DNA of 64,000 nucleotides from Parvibaculum sp040390855 (GTDB taxonomy: Bacteria; Pseudomonadota; Alphaproteobacteria; Parvibaculales; Parvibaculaceae): positions 62,001 to 126,000 of the forward strand of contig JAZJXO010000002.1 in NCBI GenBank assembly GCA_040390855.1. The letters run 5' to 3'. How positions within the stretch are numbered: position 1 is the first letter of the stretch; every line of letters begins with the position of its first letter. Shown in pieces: positions 22,912 to 32,152 of this stretch. The translations under genes and the position numbers were made by a program. The notes below the pieces were generated by a model. The model did no database searches. It saw only the letters and a program-made list of their open reading frames with translations, and had not been told where the DNA came from.

Positions 22912-24452
22912 TAACCGCGTCTGACAGCACGGCGAAGATCGGCAAGACGTGCGGCACCGGTGAACTGACAAAACCCCGCATAGACAATCATGCCGCCGGT
23001 GATGAGCGCGGTAAGCACTAAAATGCTCGCAATAAAATGCAGATCGAAGGCGGGTGCAAGATAGATCGAGCCGACCCAGAGTACAGCGCCCATACCGGCG
23101 GAAGACAGTAGCGTCAACGGTAATCTCTGCTTCAACTGCGCGTCGGGCTTGAAATGCCCATGACGCCAGAGGCGGAAACCGAGTTGCAACGTATTTGTCC
23201 AAGCCGCAATCGTCGTGCCCCAAGCGATGCCCGCAAAGCCGATGAACTGGAAGAGGATGAAGCTCGTCACAACATTCACCGCGACGCTCAAGCCTGCAAA
23301 CTTTAGCGGAGTCCATGTGTTTTCGCGGGCGAAGAAAGCGGGCGAGAACACTTTGTTCAACACAAAAGCGGGAAGGCCCACGGCATAGATGCCGAGCGCG
23401 ATGGCGGTCGCGTGCGTGTCGCCCGCGTGAAAGAGGCCGCGCTCGAAAAGCACTTTGATGATGTCGTACGGAATGACGGCAAGCGCAACGGCGGCGGGCA
23501 CGGTGAGGAGCATCGAAAACTCAAGCGCACGGTTGAGACTTCTGTGTGCGCCCTCATCATCTTCGGCACGAAGGCGGCGCGAGAGGTCGGGGAGCAGCAC
23601 AACGCCGATGGCGATACCGACGACACCCAAGGGAAGTTGATAAATCCGGTCGGCATAATAAAGCCACGAAACCGCGCCCGCCTGCAGCGTGGCGATCATG
23701 GTACCGACGGTGAGGTTCACTTGACCGATACCGCCTGCGATAATGCCGGGTATGCCGAGTTTGATCAGCCGCCTCACATCCGGCGTGAGACGTGGACGGC
23801 GCAGATGCAAGGTCATGCCCGCACGCTGGCATGAAATGGCGAGCCAGATGAACTGGATGACACCAGCCGTGGTGACACCCCATGACAAGGCGATGCCGGG
23901 ATTGGTCGCCAGTGGCACCACAAAAAAGAGTGCCACGATCATCGTCACATTGAGCATGACGGGAGCGGCGGCACCGGCAAAAAACTTGCCCAGAGAATTT
24001 AAAATCGCGGCCTGCACGGCGGTCAGAGAAATGAAAAGCAGATAGGGAAAAGTCACGCGGCTGAACTCAATCGCCCAGACGCGCTTTTGCGGATCGTCGC
24101 CAAAACCCGGCGCGAAAACATGCATGAGCGCAGGCATGAAGATCATGGCGAGCACAGTTAGAATAAGAAGCGCAAACAAAAGTGCCGACGTTGCCTCTTC
24201 CGCAAAGCGCCTGGCCGATGCCTCGCCCTCGCCTTCCAGCCGCTTGGCAAAGAGCGGCACGAAGGCGGAGTTGAAAGCACCTTCGGCAAAGATCGAACGG
24301 AACATGTTGGGAAAACGGAAGGCGACGAAAAACGCATCGGCAATCGGACCCGAGCCGATGGCAGACGCCACCATCATGTCACGCACGAAACCAAGAATGC
24401 GGCTCAGAAATGTTGTGCCGCCGACTGTTGCAGCGGAGCGAAGGAGATTCAT
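22911..24452 (-). CDS. murJ: Lipid II flippase MurJ (MviN)
   Basis: 513 residues, normal length for the MOP-superfamily flippase with about 14 membrane helices. The opening T-F-L-S-R-I-L-G-F-V-R-D, the A-D-A-F-F-V-A-F-R-F-P-N-M-F-R motif and F-A-E-G-A-F-N-S-A-F-V-P are diagnostic. It moves lipid-linked peptidoglycan precursors across the inner membrane. The start overlaps the glnD stop by four bases, the usual alphaproteobacterial glnD-murJ pair. The stop codon coincides with the edge of the IS3 fragment, so the last residues or native terminator may have been altered. trpS, often next in alphaproteobacteria, is not there. Confidence 0.95.
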   Translation of the reverse strand: MNLLRSAATVGGTTFLSRILGFVRDMMVASAIGSGPIADAFFVAFRFPNMFRSIFAEGAFNSAFVPLFAKRLEGEGEASARRFAEEATSALLFALLILTVLAMIFMPALMHVFAPGFGDDPQKRVWAIEFSRVTFPYLLFISLTAVQAAILNSLGKFFAGAAAPVMLNVTMIVALFFVVPLATNPGIALSWGVTTAGVIQFIWLAISCQRAGMTLHLRRPRLTPDVRRLIKLGIPGIIAGGIGQVNLTVGTMIATLQAGAVSWLYYADRIYQLPLGVVGIAIGVVLLPDLSRRLRAEDDEGAHRSLNRALEFSMLLTVPAAVALAVIPYDIIKVLFERGLFHAGDTHATAIALGIYAVGLPAFVLNKVFSPAFFARENTWTPLKFAGLSVAVNVVTSFILFQFIGFAGIAWGTTIAAWTNTLQLGFRLWRHGHFKPDAQLKQRLPLTLLSSAGMGAVLWVGSIYLAPAFDLHFIASILVLTALITGGMIVYAGFCQFTGAARLADLRRAVRRG

Positions 24453-27262
24453 TCTGCCGCTTCTGCCTTGCGGCGCGAGCGGGCGGGCCGCGCATTTTGC
24501 GTGGGGTCGGCTAGTGCTTCAAGCAGATGGCGCTCAACCGCTTTTTTCTTGTTCGCGTTTGTTACTTTATGGCCGATCACGTCTTTTACATAGAACACGT
24601 CGACGGCGCGCTCGCCATAGGTCGTGATATGCGCCGAGCTGATGGTGAGGCCCAGATGAAAAAGCGCTTTGGTGAGCGCATGCACAAGGCCCGGACGATC
24701 AAGCCCGTTCACTTCAATCACCGTGTAGGCTTCCGACGCCTCATTATCGATATAGACCTGCGGCGCGATAGAGAAGGCATTGGCCTTGTTGTCGCCTTTG
24801 AAGCGCTGGTCGATCATTTCAGGTGGCAGGACTTCACCGGCGAGCACTTTGCGGATCGTATCTTCAAGACGCTGGATACGGCGCGGTTCGGCAATCGCGC
24901 CGCCCGCTTCGTCCTGCACCCAGAGCATGTCGAGCGCCATGCCGTCACGTGTCGTGAAAATCTTTGCGTCCACAATGTTCATGCCGAGGATTGCGCAGGC
25001 GCCGGCAAATCGCGAGAAGAGACCGGGATGATCCTGCGAATAGAGTGTGAGCGCCGTCACATCACGCGTAGGTTCGGGCCGGGCATCCACTGTGAGGCCG
25101 CCCTCTTTCGCCTCTTTGATAAGCCGCGCGTGACGCTCATGGGTTTCAGCATCAAAGGAAAGCCAATAGCTGTCAGTGTGTCGCGCTTTATAGACGGCAC
25201 GCTCTGCCTCTGACCAATCACTGAGGCGCACACCGAGCGCCTCTTTCGCTTCGGCGACGCGGCCTGCGCGATTGAGCACATCGTCGCCGCCTTGCAGAAG
25301 CGCCATCGTCTCGAAATAAAGCTCGCGCAAGAGCTGTGCTTTCCAGCCGTTCCAGACGCCGGGCCCGACCGCCTTGATGTCAACGACGGTGAGGATGAAG
25401 AGAAGTTTCAGGCGACCGGGGCTCTGCACCAGATCGGCGAAATCGCGCACGGTGCGCGGATCGGAAATATCACGGCGCTGGGCCACGTCCGACATGACGA
25501 GATGGTTTTTGACAAGCCATGCGACTGTTTCTGTTTCAGCCGCACTCATGCCGAGACGCGGGCACAGGTGATGTGCGATGCGCTCGCCTGCCACAGAATG
25601 GTCCTCTTCGCGGCCCTTGGCGATGTCATGCAAAAAGACCGAGAGGTATAGTGCGTCGCGGCCTTGCAGCGCTGCCATGATTTCGGTCGCGAAGGGCGTG
25701 TCGTTGTTCTCACCGCCTTTCTCAACTTCCGACAGGATGCCGATGGCGCGCAGCAAATGTTCGTCCGCCGTATAATGGTGGTACATATTAAATTGCATCA
25801 AGGCGACGATCTTGCCGAAGTCACGCACGAAGCGGCCGAGCACACCGGCCTCGTTCATCAGACGCAGCGTGCGCTCTGGGTCTTTGCGTGAGGTGAGGAT
25901 CTCAAGGAAGAGGCGATTGGCTTCAGGATCAGCCCGCAATTCGGCACCGATATATTTGAGCGAGCGCGTCACGAGCTTCAATGCGTCGGGATGGATTTCA
26001 AGCTCATCGGCATCCGCCACATGGAAAATACGGATGAGGTTTACTGGATCACTCTCAATCGCCTTGTCCGACGTGAAATCAAGGCGTCCGCTTTCAAGCT
26101 TGAAGCCTTTGATTACTTTCTTGCGGCGCAGCTTCTGCATGAAGCGACCGATGCCGGGTTTCTTCTTGCGCTCCTGATCTTCGAGCGCCGCACAGAAAAT
26201 GCGCGTGAGGTCGCCCACGTCTTTGGCGATCAGGAAATAGTGTTTCATAAAACGCTCGACCGCTTTCAAGCCACCATGGCCATGATAGCCCAAGCGGTTT
26301 GACATTTCGGTTTGCAGATCGAAGGTGATGCGCTCTTCGGCGCGGCCGGTGAGGAAGTGCAACTCGCAGCGCACGGCCCAGAGAAAATCTTCCGCCTTGC
26401 GAAAGGTCGCATATTCGGCGCGGGTGAAGACGCCCGCTTTGATTAGATCGGATGATTGCTTGACGCGGTAAAGATATTTCGCGATCCAGAACAGCGTGTT
26501 CAAATCGCGCAAACCGCCTTTGCCGTCTTTAACATTTGGCTCGACGAGATAGCGGCTTTCGCCCGCGCGAGCATGGCGCACGTCGCGCTCGGCGAGTTTT
26601 GCCTCGACAAATTCATTGCCGGTGCCTTTGACAAGCTCTTCGTCGAAGCGCTTCTCAAGCTCATTGAAAAGCGCCTCGTCGCCATCAAGGTAACGAGCTT
26701 CAAGGATCGCAGTGCGGATCGTGAAGTCTTCGCGCGCAAGGCGGATACATTCAGGAATGGTGCGGGTCGAATGACCGACCTTGAGGCCCAGATCCCAAAG
26801 CACATAGAGCATATATTCTACGACCGTTTCGCCCCAGGGGGTCTGCTTGTAGGGCAGCAGAAAAAGAAGGTCGATGTCGGAGCCGGGTGCCAGCGCACCG
26901 CGACCGTAACCGCCGACCGCAGCAATCGACAAGGTCTCGGCCTTGCTCGGATTATTTTGCGGATAGACATGGCTGATCGTGAATTGAAAAAGTGCAGAGA
27001 GGATCGTGTCTTGCAAAAAACACAGGCTCTCGGCGCAGACGCTGCCGCGATGGGCTCCTTTTTCTAAGCGCTCGCGCGCCTTGAGGCGGCCTGCGGCTTG
27101 CGTGGCTTTCAAGATTTCGACGAGCGATTTTTTCAGCGCGTCACCGGGCTGCTCGCCTTGATGACGGGTGGCAAGCGCTTCCAGTTCGCCGGTGAGACGG
27201 GCGGGATCGACAATCTCCAAAAGGCTGGGCGTCATGCGGCCCATGGGGCTCACTCCGGTCAT
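24449..27262 (-). CDS. glnD: Bifunctional PII uridylyltransferase/uridylyl-removing enzyme
   Basis: 937 residues. The nucleotidyltransferase motif G-S-D-I-D is at 127-131, the HD phosphohydrolase motif H-D-I-A-K-G is in the middle, and two ACT domains occupy the C terminus (Y-S-Q-D-H-P-G-L-F and G-L-D-R-P-G-L-V). It senses glutamine and adds or removes UMP on PII proteins, setting nitrogen control. Full-length and intact; the C terminus has a short basic tail. It forms an overlapping pair with murJ. Confidence 0.95.
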   Translation of the reverse strand: MTGVSPMGRMTPSLLEIVDPARLTGELEALATRHQGEQPGDALKKSLVEILKATQAAGRLKARERLEKGAHRGSVCAESLCFLQDTILSALFQFTISHVYPQNNPSKAETLSIAAVGGYGRGALAPGSDIDLLFLLPYKQTPWGETVVEYMLYVLWDLGLKVGHSTRTIPECIRLAREDFTIRTAILEARYLDGDEALFNELEKRFDEELVKGTGNEFVEAKLAERDVRHARAGESRYLVEPNVKDGKGGLRDLNTLFWIAKYLYRVKQSSDLIKAGVFTRAEYATFRKAEDFLWAVRCELHFLTGRAEERITFDLQTEMSNRLGYHGHGGLKAVERFMKHYFLIAKDVGDLTRIFCAALEDQERKKKPGIGRFMQKLRRKKVIKGFKLESGRLDFTSDKAIESDPVNLIRIFHVADADELEIHPDALKLVTRSLKYIGAELRADPEANRLFLEILTSRKDPERTLRLMNEAGVLGRFVRDFGKIVALMQFNMYHHYTADEHLLRAIGILSEVEKGGENNDTPFATEIMAALQGRDALYLSVFLHDIAKGREEDHSVAGERIAHHLCPRLGMSAAETETVAWLVKNHLVMSDVAQRRDISDPRTVRDFADLVQSPGRLKLLFILTVVDIKAVGPGVWNGWKAQLLRELYFETMALLQGGDDVLNRAGRVAEAKEALGVRLSDWSEAERAVYKARHTDSYWLSFDAETHERHARLIKEAKEGGLTVDARPEPTRDVTALTLYSQDHPGLFSRFAGACAILGMNIVDAKIFTTRDGMALDMLWVQDEAGGAIAEPRRIQRLEDTIRKVLAGEVLPPEMIDQRFKGDNKANAFSIAPQVYIDNEASEAYTVIEVNGLDRPGLVHALTKALFHLGLTISSAHITTYGERAVDVFYVKDVIGHKVTNANKKKAVERHLLEALADPTQNARPARSRRKAEAAE

Positions 27263-27433
27263 TTAGGTTCGGGCCTGAATCTAAATCTAGCCTGAGCCGC
27301 AACACGAAGACACCCGATTAGGTGGACTTGAACACAAAAAGGACAAAAACCGGCGTCTAGTATCGGTCAAGAAGGATGAAATGTGACTGCGAGCCCCTAA
27401 CGCGGCGGCCCTTCTCCATTTTACGGGTGAGAC

Positions 27434-27470
27434 TTGCGGCACGTCCGGCGAAGGCGTGCCGCAATTTTTT
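27434..27470 (+). terminator. Orphan Rho-independent terminator
   Basis: A perfect 10-bp stem (TTGCGGCACG at 27434-27443 with CGTGCCGCAA at 27455-27464) is followed by six T residues. It is oriented for plus-strand transcription, yet no plus-strand gene lies between the divergent glnD start (27262) and this site. It may end a small RNA, or block read-through towards the methyltransferase gene. No convincing ORF was seen in 27263-27433. Confidence 0.8.
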
Positions 27471-27558
27471 GGCCCGCTTTGAGGGCTTGCCAAGGCTCAC
27501 GCCCGCCCTCTATGTCTAGAGCGGTTTTAAAGTCCAAACCTCAAGACAGGCCCGCCCT

Positions 27559-28287
27559 TTGCCACAAAACACAACAATCGACCGCCGCAAAATCTTTGGC
27601 CGCATGCTGCAAGGCTGGTGGAAGGACCGCGCGCAGTTCTCGCGCAAGAAGATCGCGCGGACCTGCCCGATCTGCGCCTATCACGGTACGTTCCTGTCGG
27701 TGGGGCGCCCGTCGCGCTGGGATACGCGCTGTCCGAATTGCGGCAGTCGCGAGCGGCACCGGCTCATCCAGCTCTGGCTCAATGATCACGGCATCGACCT
27801 GGGCGATAAATACATTCTGCAATTCGGGCCCGAAAAATGGCTGATGCGGGCGATGAAGAACAATCCGAAATATGAACCTGCCGACCTTTATTCACCCATT
27901 GCCAAGTACCGCCTCGACATTACAAAGATCGACCGGCCGGATAATTCCTTTGATGTGGTGATTGCAAACCATGTGTTCGAGCATGTGGATGAGGACGCGG
28001 CAGCGATGCGGGAGATGGCGCGTATCCTGAAGCCGGGCGGCATCGGTTTCTTCAGTGTACCGATCAATCTCTCGCGCGAAGAGACATACGAGAACCCTGC
28101 GATCACCGATCCTGACGAGCGCATGGTCCATTTCGGCGGCACGGACCACCGCCGCTTCTATGGCCGCGACTTCAAAAATAAGCTCGAAGCGGCAGGGTTC
28201 AAGGTCGAGGAATACCGCCGGTCACAGGACGAAGAAGTGAAGTGGGGACTGCTGCGGGACGAGTGTATCTACGTCGCGACGAAGTGA
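27559..28287 (+). CDS. Class I SAM-dependent methyltransferase with N-terminal zinc ribbon
   Basis: About 242 residues if the TTG at 27559 is used; an ATG at 27604 (M-L-Q-G-W-W) is an alternative, and neither has a strong ribosome site. A C-P-I-C ... C-P-N-C-G-S-R-E-R-H-R zinc ribbon near residues 37-60 precedes a Methyltransf_11-type domain (D-N-S-F-D-V-V-I-A-N-H-V-F-E-H, then I-L-K-P-G-G). The canonical glycine-rich motif I is weak (L-Q-F-G-P-E-K). Relatives occur near polysaccharide or secondary-metabolite genes. It sits alone between glnD and mutS on the opposite strand, after an orphan terminator, and looks like an insertion into that pair. Substrate unknown. Confidence 0.75.
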   Translation: MPQNTTIDRRKIFGRMLQGWWKDRAQFSRKKIARTCPICAYHGTFLSVGRPSRWDTRCPNCGSRERHRLIQLWLNDHGIDLGDKYILQFGPEKWLMRAMKNNPKYEPADLYSPIAKYRLDITKIDRPDNSFDVVIANHVFEHVDEDAAAMREMARILKPGGIGFFSVPINLSREETYENPAITDPDERMVHFGGTDHRRFYGRDFKNKLEAAGFKVEEYRRSQDEEVKWGLLRDECIYVATK

Positions 28288-28433
28288 TCTAGGCACGAAA
28301 CAGTCACGATTTCTTGCAAGAGATCGAGCGTTTCCATGTCGAGATCGTTGGTTGCTTCGACGAGGTTATTCCAAGGGCAGGGGTATTGTTATCCCCGCGA
28401 TTCTTATCCCCGAAAATAAATCTATGCCCGTTT

Positions 28434-31181
28434 TTACAGGCTCTTTAAACGATAGAGCGCGTCGAGCGCTTCTTTGGGGGTCAGTTCGTCAGGGTTGATT
28501 TTTTTCAGTTCGACCTCGACCAAGCTCTCTTTTTGCGGGTTTGCGGTTTTTGCACTTGCGGAGAACAATGGCAGATCGTCAATGAGTGTGGTGGTCTTGC
28601 GACCTTCGCTGCCTTTTTCCAGAGCCGTCAAAACCATCTGGGCACGGACGATCACGGATGGCGGGAGGCCTGCGAGTTTTGCGACCTGAATACCGTAGGA
28701 GCGGTCGGCGGCACCGGCGGCGACTTCGTGGAGGAAAACCACGTCGCCCTCCCATTCCTTGACGCGCATCGTCGCGTTGGTGAGACGGGCGAGCTTTTCG
28801 GAAAGTGCGGTGAGTTCGTGGTAATGGGTGGCGAAGAGGGCGCGGGATTTATTGACTTCATGCAAGTGCTCGACAGCGGCCCATGCAATCGAGAGCCCGT
28901 CAAAGGTCGCCGTGCCGCGACCGATTTCATCAAGGATCACAAGCGCGCGGGGACCGGCCTGATTGAGAATGGCGGCTGTCTCGACCATCTCGACCATGAA
29001 GGTCGAGCGGCCGCGCGCGAGATCGTCCGCTGCCCCGACGCGGGAAAAAAGCCGGTCGACCGTGCCGATGTGAGCGGCCTCGGCGGGGACGAAACTGCCC
29101 GTCTGGGCGAGGATCCCGATCAACGCATTCTGGCGCAGAAAGGTCGATTTACCGGCCATATTGGGACCGGTGAGGAGCCAGAGGTTTTTGTCGGTGAGAT
29201 TGCAATCATTGGGCACGAAGGCGGTCGCAGCGTGGTCACGCAGGAGCGCCACCTCGACAACGGGATGACGCCCGCCAATGATTTCGAAGCTCAGACTGTC
29301 ATCGACGCGGGGACGCGTGTAACGGCATTCGGCGGCAAGCTCTGATAGAGCAAGCGTTGCGTCAAGCTCGCCGAGAGATGAAGCGGCGCGCGCGATTGCA
29401 TCGGCATGGGAAAGGGTCTCTGCCACCATCCCGTCAAACAAGGCGAGTTCCTGCGCGAGCACTTGCGCAGCGGCATCCGCGATGCGGCTTGCTAGCGAGG
29501 CGAGTTCAGCGGTAGTGAAACGCACGGCATTGGCGAGTGTCTGGCGATGAATATAGATGTCCGACTTCATCAGGGGGTCGGCGTTTTTGGGACCGACTTC
29601 GATATAGAACCCCAGAACATTATTGTGACGTACTTTGAGTGAGGCGACACCGGTGTCGTCGACATATTTTGTTTGCAATCCGGCAATGAGGTGGCGGGCA
29701 TCATCGCGTAACATGCGGTGCTCATCGAGCGGCGCGGAGACATCCCGCGCGATGAAACCGCCGTCACGCGCAAGGAGCGGCAGGTTCTCGGACAGCATAT
29801 CGGTCAGGCATGCGCGCAACTGGGGAGCGGCACCGCGCAAGGCCGCATATATATCGGTCACGATCTGCGGTAAGGGAAGAAGTGACTGCGGCACAGCGCT
29901 TAAATGCGCGGCAAGCTCGTGGGCGGCGGCAAGCCCGTCGCGGATCGCGGCGAGATCGCGCGGACCGCCGCGCTGCAACGACAGACGCGACAAAGCGCGC
30001 GCCATGTCGGGGGCGGCTTTTAAGATCTGACGAAGTTCTGCGCGCAGCGGCCTGGCTTCAAGGCCCCATTCGACCGCATCAAGGCGCGCGTTGATGGCGC
30101 GCGGATCGGTCAAGGGCGCGGCGAGACGGGTGCCAAGTTCACGTGCACCTGCGCCTGTCACCGTGCGGTCGATCACATCGAGGAGCGAGCCTTTTGTTTC
30201 GCCCTTCATGGTTTTGACGAGTTCAAGATTGGCGCGGGTCGCCGCATCAATCTGCATCGAGCGGTCGGTGCCGACGCGTTGGGGCCGCGCGAGCGCAGGC
30301 ATCCGGCCCACTTGCGTTACTTCCACATAGTCGAGAAGCGCCCCCATGGCGGCGATTTCGATCTTGGAAAAGGTGCCAAGCCCTTCAAGGGCACCGACAC
30401 CCAGATGATCCTTCAGGCGTCGCTCGCCAATGCTGGAATCGAACCGCAAGGCGGGAAGGGCGGACAGCGCATTGCGATGCGCGTCGAAAAGGTGGCCCAA
30501 CGTCTCATCAGTGAGGAGACTGTCCGACAAGATGATTTCGCCGGGATCAAGGCGGGCGAGTTCGGCGCCGAGACCCAATGGCTCGACGGTGGTGACGCCG
30601 AAGTCACCCGTCGAGACGTCGACCCAGGCGAGGCCAATGGCCGTGCCGGACGCCACGCGGGCGAGACTTGCGAGGTAATTATGGGCCCGCGCAGGCAGGA
30701 GCGTGTCTTCGGTGAGCGTGCCCGGCGTCACGAGACGGATCACCTCGCGTTTCACGACCGACTTTGCGCCCCGCTTTTTGGCCTCGGCGGGGTCTTCGAC
30801 CTGCTCGCAGACGGCGACCTTGTAACCGTGGCGGATCAGGCGTTCGAGATAGTTCTCATGGGAATGGACGGGGACGCCGCACATGGCGATGTCCTCGCCC
30901 AAATGCTTGCCCCTTTTGGTCAAGGCAATCGAGAGGGTTTCCGCCGCTCTGACCGCATCGTCAAAGAACATCTCGTAGAAATCACCCATACGGTAGAACA
31001 AGATAGCGTCCGGATAGGAACGCTTGATCTCCAGATATTGAGCCATCATGGGCGTCGCGTCGGCGGGGATCGCCGAGATGGCATTTTCGGATGTATCTGG
31101 CATTGGTGACGCGTCTGACCGGCTAAAGGGTGAAGGGGGAGACCCTATCAGATCGGTGCGGGGCGAAAAGGGCCCGACCAT
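28434..31181 (-). CDS. mutS: DNA mismatch repair protein MutS
   Basis: Up to 915 residues; the family start is more likely near the internal ATG at 31103 (M-P-D-T-S-E), neither start having a clear ribosome site. The mismatch-wedge motif G-D-F-Y-E-M-F, Walker A G-P-N-M-A-G-K-S-T and Walker B D-E-I-G-R-G-T-A-T-F-D-G are intact. It binds mismatches and starts repair with MutL. The C-terminal end retains a short helical region for tetramer or clamp contacts. Near maeB and glnD, as in many alphaproteobacteria. Confidence 0.96.
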   Translation of the reverse strand: MVGPFSPRTDLIGSPPSPFSRSDASPMPDTSENAISAIPADATPMMAQYLEIKRSYPDAILFYRMGDFYEMFFDDAVRAAETLSIALTKRGKHLGEDIAMCGVPVHSHENYLERLIRHGYKVAVCEQVEDPAEAKKRGAKSVVKREVIRLVTPGTLTEDTLLPARAHNYLASLARVASGTAIGLAWVDVSTGDFGVTTVEPLGLGAELARLDPGEIILSDSLLTDETLGHLFDAHRNALSALPALRFDSSIGERRLKDHLGVGALEGLGTFSKIEIAAMGALLDYVEVTQVGRMPALARPQRVGTDRSMQIDAATRANLELVKTMKGETKGSLLDVIDRTVTGAGARELGTRLAAPLTDPRAINARLDAVEWGLEARPLRAELRQILKAAPDMARALSRLSLQRGGPRDLAAIRDGLAAAHELAAHLSAVPQSLLPLPQIVTDIYAALRGAAPQLRACLTDMLSENLPLLARDGGFIARDVSAPLDEHRMLRDDARHLIAGLQTKYVDDTGVASLKVRHNNVLGFYIEVGPKNADPLMKSDIYIHRQTLANAVRFTTAELASLASRIADAAAQVLAQELALFDGMVAETLSHADAIARAASSLGELDATLALSELAAECRYTRPRVDDSLSFEIIGGRHPVVEVALLRDHAATAFVPNDCNLTDKNLWLLTGPNMAGKSTFLRQNALIGILAQTGSFVPAEAAHIGTVDRLFSRVGAADDLARGRSTFMVEMVETAAILNQAGPRALVILDEIGRGTATFDGLSIAWAAVEHLHEVNKSRALFATHYHELTALSEKLARLTNATMRVKEWEGDVVFLHEVAAGAADRSYGIQVAKLAGLPPSVIVRAQMVLTALEKGSEGRKTTTLIDDLPLFSASAKTANPQKESLVEVELKKINPDELTPKEALDALYRLKSL

Positions 31182-31315
31182 ATGCCCCGTTCCGAACCAA
31201 GCCTATTTAGCCCTCTTTGCGTAGATGGCTCTTAATGCAATCAGCCGCTCTAAGATACTGATAACACCGGAATATGTTGTTTGATTTTCTGTCAAAAATA
31301 AAAGCCAATAGTTTT

Positions 31316-31331
31316 GTTGACATTTGTCAAC
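31316..31331. promoter_or_regulatory. Palindrome overlapping a -35 box, candidate autoregulatory operator
   Basis: GTTGACA (31316-31322) and TGTCAAC (31325-31331) form a perfect inverted repeat with a 2-base centre. The left arm contains a consensus TTGACA (31317-31322). CATATA (31340-31345, 17-base spacer) or TATAAG (31342-31347, 19-base spacer) could be the -10. The first gene starts at 31357, so its mRNA would have almost no leader. The HTH protein of the module is the obvious candidate to bind here. Confidence 0.5.
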
Positions 31332-31356
31332 AGTTCTTTCATATAAGCAGGGGAAT

Positions 31357-31614
31357 ATGGCCGCAAGACCAGTCCATCCAAACAAGGAAATTGATGCTGT
31401 TGTCGCATATGCAGTTTCCAAAGATTGGCGGATCAAAATTAGCAACGGCCATGCTTGGGGGCGAATTTATTGCCCTTATTCAAACAGAGACGGATGCATG
31501 ATCTCGATTTGGTCCACTCCGAAAAGCCCAGAAAATCATGCTAAAACCGTACGCCACTTAATTGATAAATGCGCCTGTAGCGCGCCTAACGGAGATGAAA
31601 ATGCGGAGCTATGA
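31357..31614 (+). CDS. Small HicA-like protein of a two-gene module (putative toxin)
   Basis: 85 residues from the ATG at 31357, preceded by CAGGGG. I do not recognise a named family with certainty. The predicted layout is helix (E-I-D-A-V-V-A-Y-A), strands around W-R-I-K-I-S-N-G-H-A-W-G-R-I-Y-C-P-Y and I-S-I-W-S-T-P-K, then a helix (H-A-K-T-V-R-H-L-I-D-K-C). This helix-three-strand-helix order with a conserved His after Gly resembles HicA mRNA interferases and their dsRBD fold. The 14-base overlap with the HTH gene, the palindromic promoter and locally low G+C fit a toxin-antitoxin or regulatory pair. Function unproven. Confidence 0.55.
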   Translation: MAARPVHPNKEIDAVVAYAVSKDWRIKISNGHAWGRIYCPYSNRDGCMISIWSTPKSPENHAKTVRHLIDKCACSAPNGDENAEL

Positions 31615-32152
31615 ATTTACATTCATCGCGTCTGGTCCGAATCCGGAATCCGCCGATCTTGAAGATCGTTTCTTTGGAGCGGGTTGCGATGACGCGACCA
31701 TATCTTTTATGAAGGGCCTCCTCGCTATTTCATTTAATCGAGAAGCGGAAGGCTATGCACATGCGGTCGTTTCAGCATTTCGTGATGTTCTGAAAACCGG
31801 AATAACGGTTGAGCGATTTGAGCCAGACTTTCTTGTAAGTGCAGCTGAAATTGCCACTCGCGCTAATATTACGCGAGCCGCTGTATCAAACTACACACTT
31901 GGTAAGCGAGGTGAGTTTCCCTCCCCAATCGCGCGCATAATGTCAGACAGTCCTTTATGGGATTGGGTAGATGTGTCGAGTTGTCTTTATAAAAAGGGAC
32001 ACATAGGACGTGAAGCGGTCGTGGATGCTCGTATTGACCGGACGATGAATATTTTTGTTCAGTCACAAACACAGCCCGTGAACATCGAAAAGAGATTTAT
32101 TCGATTTCTTTCTGATCCGTCCAGCCTGCCCTCAATTTCCGGAATAGCGTAA
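31601..32152 (+). CDS. HTH DNA-binding protein of the two-gene module (putative antitoxin/regulator)
   Basis: 183 residues from the ATG at 31601 (GGAG six bases upstream), overlapping the small gene by 14 bases. The N-terminal half (Y-E-F-T-F-I-A-S-G, A-G-C-D-D-A-T-I-S, I-S-F-N-R-E-A) is a compact alpha/beta domain I cannot name. The second half carries a helix-turn-helix: V-S-A-A-E-I-A-T-R-A-N-I-T-R-A-A-V-S-N-Y, followed by a F-P-S-P-I-A and P-L-W-D-W-V motif like AlpA/MerR-type excisionases. It probably binds the palindrome at 31316 and may neutralise the small protein. The pair occurs between mutS and maeB, normally neighbours, which suggests acquisition. Confidence 0.6.
   Translation: MRSYEFTFIASGPNPESADLEDRFFGAGCDDATISFMKGLLAISFNREAEGYAHAVVSAFRDVLKTGITVERFEPDFLVSAAEIATRANITRAAVSNYTLGKRGEFPSPIARIMSDSPLWDWVDVSSCLYKKGHIGREAVVDARIDRTMNIFVQSQTQPVNIEKRFIRFLSDPSSLPSISGIA

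Noticed and set aside
28288..28433. Repeated TTATCCCCG copies between the methyltransferase gene and mutS as a CRISPR or terminator
   Set aside because: Only two short copies and no regular spacer or paired stem.
31203..31445. Minus-strand 80-codon frame over the start of the two-gene module
   Set aside because: It overlaps the candidate promoter and the small gene and shows no domain; the plus-strand pair explains the region better.
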